Shown here: one piece after another, positions 5,384-7,384 of the stretch
How positions within the stretch are numbered: position 1 is the stretch's first letter
Layout: every line of letters begins with the position of its first letter
Source: JAWPNA01 sp045402695
GTDB lineage: Bacteria > Acidobacteriota > Polarisedimenticolia > JACPZX01 > DASXTC01
Direction: 5' to 3'
Assembly (NCBI GenBank): GCA_045402695.1
Contig: JAWPNA010000188.1
Location: forward strand, 1-7,384
DNA length: 7,384 nucleotides
Translations under genes and position numbers: made by a program
Notes under the pieces: generated by a model
The model's input: the letters and a program-made list of their open reading frames with translations, nothing else
What the model was told of the DNA's origin: nothing
The model's database searches: none

Positions 5384-6917
5384 CCAGGCGAGCGCGCGAA
5401 AGTTCATTCGTGGCGATGGGATGCCGCTGCTCCTCCTCGCCTTCGTGAAACTCCTGATCCACATTCCGGCGATCACGCGGTACGGCTACTTCAGAGACGA
5501 GCTGTACTATCTGGCCTCCACGGAGCATCTCGCGTTCGGCTACGTGGACCATCCGCCACTCTCCATCGTCATCCTCGCAGCGAACCGCTGGCTGCTCGGC
5601 GACTCGCTGCCGGCGCTTCGCTGGTTGCCCGCGGTGAGCGGGGCCGTCATGGTGTTCGTCACAGGATTGATCGCGCGCGAGCTGGGAGGAGGGAGGCGCT
5701 CGCAGGCGCTCGCCGCCCTGGCGGTCATCGTCGCTCCGATCTATCTCGGAGTCGATCACTTTTACTCGATGAACGCCTTCGACCTGCTGATATGGACGGT
5801 CGCGGCCTGGCTGCTGATCCGATGTCTCGCAACAGGCAGCACACGACTCTGGCTCCTGCTGGGGGTGACGCTCGGGCTGGGGTTGCTCAACAAGATCAGC
5901 GTGCTGTGGCTCGGTTTCGGCTTCGGCGCGGGGCTGCTGCTGGCGCCGTGCCGGCGCGTCGTGCTGACACGAGGGCCCTGGATCGCGGCAGGGGTGGCCG
6001 CCGTCATCTTTCTGCCTCACATCGTCTGGCAGATCGGCAATGACTGGCCGACACTCGAGTTCATGAGGAACGCGACGGAGCAGAAGATGACCCGCATCGA
6101 TCTCCTCGAATTCGCCAAGAACCAGGTGCTGGCGATGAACCCCGTGAACGCGCCAATCTGGCTGGCGGGGCTGGCATGGCTGCTCTTCTCCCGGCAAGGG
6201 CTCCCCTGGCGCGTGCTGGGATGGACCTACTTGTCCGTGCTGTCCATCCTGGTCGTGAGCGGATCGAGCCGGGCGAACTACCTGGCGCCGGCGTACACCA
6301 CGCTGCTCGCCGCGGGCGCGCTGGCCGTGGAGAGGCTTGCCGGGAAAAACCGTCTCATCGTCGTGGCCACCGGCCTGGTCCTGATGGGGGGTGGCGCCGC
6401 TCTGGCGCCCTTCGCCCTTCCCGTGCTGCCTCCCCAGCAGTTCATCGGTTACATGCGCACGTTGGGCGTGCGGCCGCCGGCAGAAGAGAGGTCGTCGCAG
6501 GGGGAGCTACCGCAGCACTACGCCGACATGTTCGGCTGGGACGAGATGGCCGAGAAGGTCGCCGCGGCATACGATAGCCTGGAGCCCGAGGAGCAGGCCC
6601 ACTGCATCATCTTCGGCCAGAACTACGGGGAGGCCGGGGCGATCGACGTGCTCGGGCGCCGCCGCGGGCTGCCGCGCGCCTCCAGCGGCCACAACAGCTA
6701 CTGGTTGTGGGGGCCGTCCGATCCGGCCGCCCAAGTGGCAATCATCATCGGAGGCGAGCTGGAGGACAATCAGGCCGTCTTCGAGTCGCTCGAGCGGGTG
6801 GACACGATCCGGTGCGAGCTCTGTATGCCGTACGAGAGGGAACTGCCCGTCTACATCGGCAGGAAGCCCAAGGTCCCGCCCAACGCGCTGTGGCCGCAGC
6901 TCAAGCGGTTCATCTGA
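5376..6917 (+). CDS. GT39 / PMT_2-family integral membrane glycosyltransferase
   Basis: This 513-residue protein resembles the dolichyl-phosphate-mannose/ArnT-like (GT-C fold) glycosyltransferases, which move a sugar from a polyprenyl-phosphate carrier to an acceptor on the outer face of the cytoplasmic membrane. After a first hydrophobic helix (about 17-33), the first outer loop holds YFRDELYYLA (38-47). Its Asp-Glu pair (41-42) sits where GT-C enzymes keep the catalytic acid. GYVDHPPLS (55-63) follows, typical of this bacterial subfamily. About ten more hydrophobic segments run to residue 348. The C-terminal portion (about 352-513) is soluble and probably periplasmic, with conserved-looking QHYADMFGWDEM, FGQNYGEAGAID and SGHNSYWLWGP, plus a CxxC pair (480/483) near the end. 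Sugar and acceptor cannot be predicted. Its gene overlaps the molybdoenzyme gene by eight bases, so it is probably co-transcribed, although a direct functional link is not evident. Confidence 0.9.
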   Translation: MTDQASARKFIRGDGMPLLLLAFVKLLIHIPAITRYGYFRDELYYLASTEHLAFGYVDHPPLSIVILAANRWLLGDSLPALRWLPAVSGAVMVFVTGLIARELGGGRRSQALAALAVIVAPIYLGVDHFYSMNAFDLLIWTVAAWLLIRCLATGSTRLWLLLGVTLGLGLLNKISVLWLGFGFGAGLLLAPCRRVVLTRGPWIAAGVAAVIFLPHIVWQIGNDWPTLEFMRNATEQKMTRIDLLEFAKNQVLAMNPVNAPIWLAGLAWLLFSRQGLPWRVLGWTYLSVLSILVVSGSSRANYLAPAYTTLLAAGALAVERLAGKNRLIVVATGLVLMGGGAALAPFALPVLPPQQFIGYMRTLGVRPPAEERSSQGELPQHYADMFGWDEMAEKVAAAYDSLEPEEQAHCIIFGQNYGEAGAIDVLGRRRGLPRASSGHNSYWLWGPSDPAAQVAIIIGGELEDNQAVFESLERVDTIRCELCMPYERELPVYIGRKPKVPPNALWPQLKRFI

Positions 6918-6951
6918 GACGATCCGCCCTCCCCGGCGTCACCCTCCCAGC
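6918..6951. other. 34-base convergent intergenic gap
   Basis: Only 34 bases separate the stop codons of the glycosyltransferase (+) and the CBS/TrkA-C gene (-). I see no strong stem followed by a T-tract on either strand, so any terminator must be Rho-dependent or lie inside the opposing gene. Confidence 0.5.
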
Positions 6952-7384
6952 TCACCCTCTCGCGAAGCGCGTCAGGTCCCGGCGCTTGCCCACGAGCACG
7001 AGACGATCGCCCTCGGTCAGCCTCCGGTCGGCGGGCGGCGGGATCATCTCCGGTTCGCTTGGGCTGGATGGTTTCAGTGAGAGCGCCGTCAAGAGGTATC
7101 GGTGCGGAAGGTCGACCTCGCTCAGCGTGCGTCCCATCAGGGTGGAAGGCACGCGGATCTCCTCGATGGCGAACTCGGCGGGCAGATCCACAGTGCGCCG
7201 CTGGGCTCCACCGGGATCGCCAGGCGCATAGCGTACGGTCAGCAGCTTTCGCTGCAGGACTTCCCGGTCAAACGCGCGCAGCACGTCGCGCCGCGTGACC
7301 ACGCCGAGAAACCTGGGGGGTTCTTCCGCGGAGAGCACCGGCAGCTCGCCGTGCTCGTTGAACCAGAACTGCTCTGTCACGGAG
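6952..7384 (-). CDS. C-terminal fragment of an ion channel/transporter: CBS domain plus TrkA-C (RCK_C), probably ClC-type
   Basis: The gene runs in from beyond the right edge. About 143 codons are visible, and the frame stays open to the last base. A GTG at 7378-7380 could start translation, but it falls inside a CBS domain and no ribosome-binding site is visible, so the true start is outside. The first ~35 visible residues are the end of a CBS domain (NEHGELPVL, then FLGVVTRRDVLRAF). Residues about 63-140 match a TrkA-C/RCK_C ligand-binding domain (FAIEEIRVPSTLMGRTLSEVDL, later LTEGDRLVLVGKRRDLTRF). A transporter ending in CBS then RCK_C fits some bacterial ClC chloride channels, in which the tail senses nucleotides or other ligands and gates the membrane part. 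Other CBS/RCK-regulated cation or anion transporters remain possible because no membrane segment is in view. Confidence 0.7.
   Translation of the reverse strand, partial: SVTEQFWFNEHGELPVLSAEEPPRFLGVVTRRDVLRAFDREVLQRKLLTVRYAPGDPGGAQRRTVDLPAEFAIEEIRVPSTLMGRTLSEVDLPHRYLLTALSLKPSSPSEPEMIPPPADRRLTEGDRLVLVGKRRDLTRFARG

Noticed and set aside
3155..5476. 773-codon open frame on the minus strand opposite the molybdoenzyme gene
   Set aside because: It is fully antisense to a gene with unmistakable conserved motifs. Its translation is Arg/His/Pro-rich with no domain, which is the expected shadow of a GC-rich coding strand.
891..6917. Multiheme c-type cytochrome partner encoded in the operon
   Set aside because: I find no CxxCH haem-binding motif in any of the three operon products. 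The anchor is NrfD-like, not cytochrome b-like.

Overview
The window is GC-rich with tightly packed genes, most with strong codon bias toward G/C in the third position. It looks like bacterial chromosomal DNA from a high-GC lineage. The quinone-linked molybdoenzyme, the GT39-type membrane glycosyltransferase and the unusual GrpE N-terminus fit Acidobacteriota-, Myxococcota- or Rokubacteria-like soil and sediment bacteria. No rRNA or other phylogenetic marker is present, so that placement is only an inference. I see no mobile element, CRISPR array, tRNA or rRNA.

Layout: bases 1-213 are probably non-coding and hold a 10-bp inverted repeat and a near-palindrome just before the first gene. A grpE-type nucleotide exchange factor gene follows (214-795, +). 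A 95-base gap (796-890) carries an A-tract and a possible extended -10 promoter ahead of a three-gene, translationally coupled operon. The first operon gene (891-2516) fuses a four-cluster [4Fe-4S] electron-transfer domain to an NrfD/PsrC-type quinone-interacting membrane domain. The second (2513-5383) is a 956-residue bis-MGD molybdopterin oxidoreductase catalytic subunit. The third (5376-6917) is a GT39/PMT_2-family membrane glycosyltransferase. Downstream and convergent (6952 to the window edge, -) is the C-terminus of a protein with CBS and TrkA-C (RCK_C) domains, most likely a ClC-type chloride channel or another ion transporter.

How the genes work together: the first two operon genes supply all parts of a complex iron-sulfur molybdoenzyme (CISM) in two polypeptides. 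Electrons would pass between the membrane quinone pool (NrfD domain), four [4Fe-4S] clusters, a fifth cluster in the catalytic subunit, and the Mo site. Neither protein has a visible export signal, and the arginine-rich loops of the membrane domain place the iron-sulfur domain in the cytoplasm. This therefore looks like a cytoplasm-facing quinone-linked enzyme, unlike the exported PsrABC, PhsABC and Arr enzymes. Its substrate cannot be read from the sequence. This two-polypeptide oxidoreductase, coupled to a glycosyltransferase and sitting beside a lone grpE, is the most interesting feature of the window.
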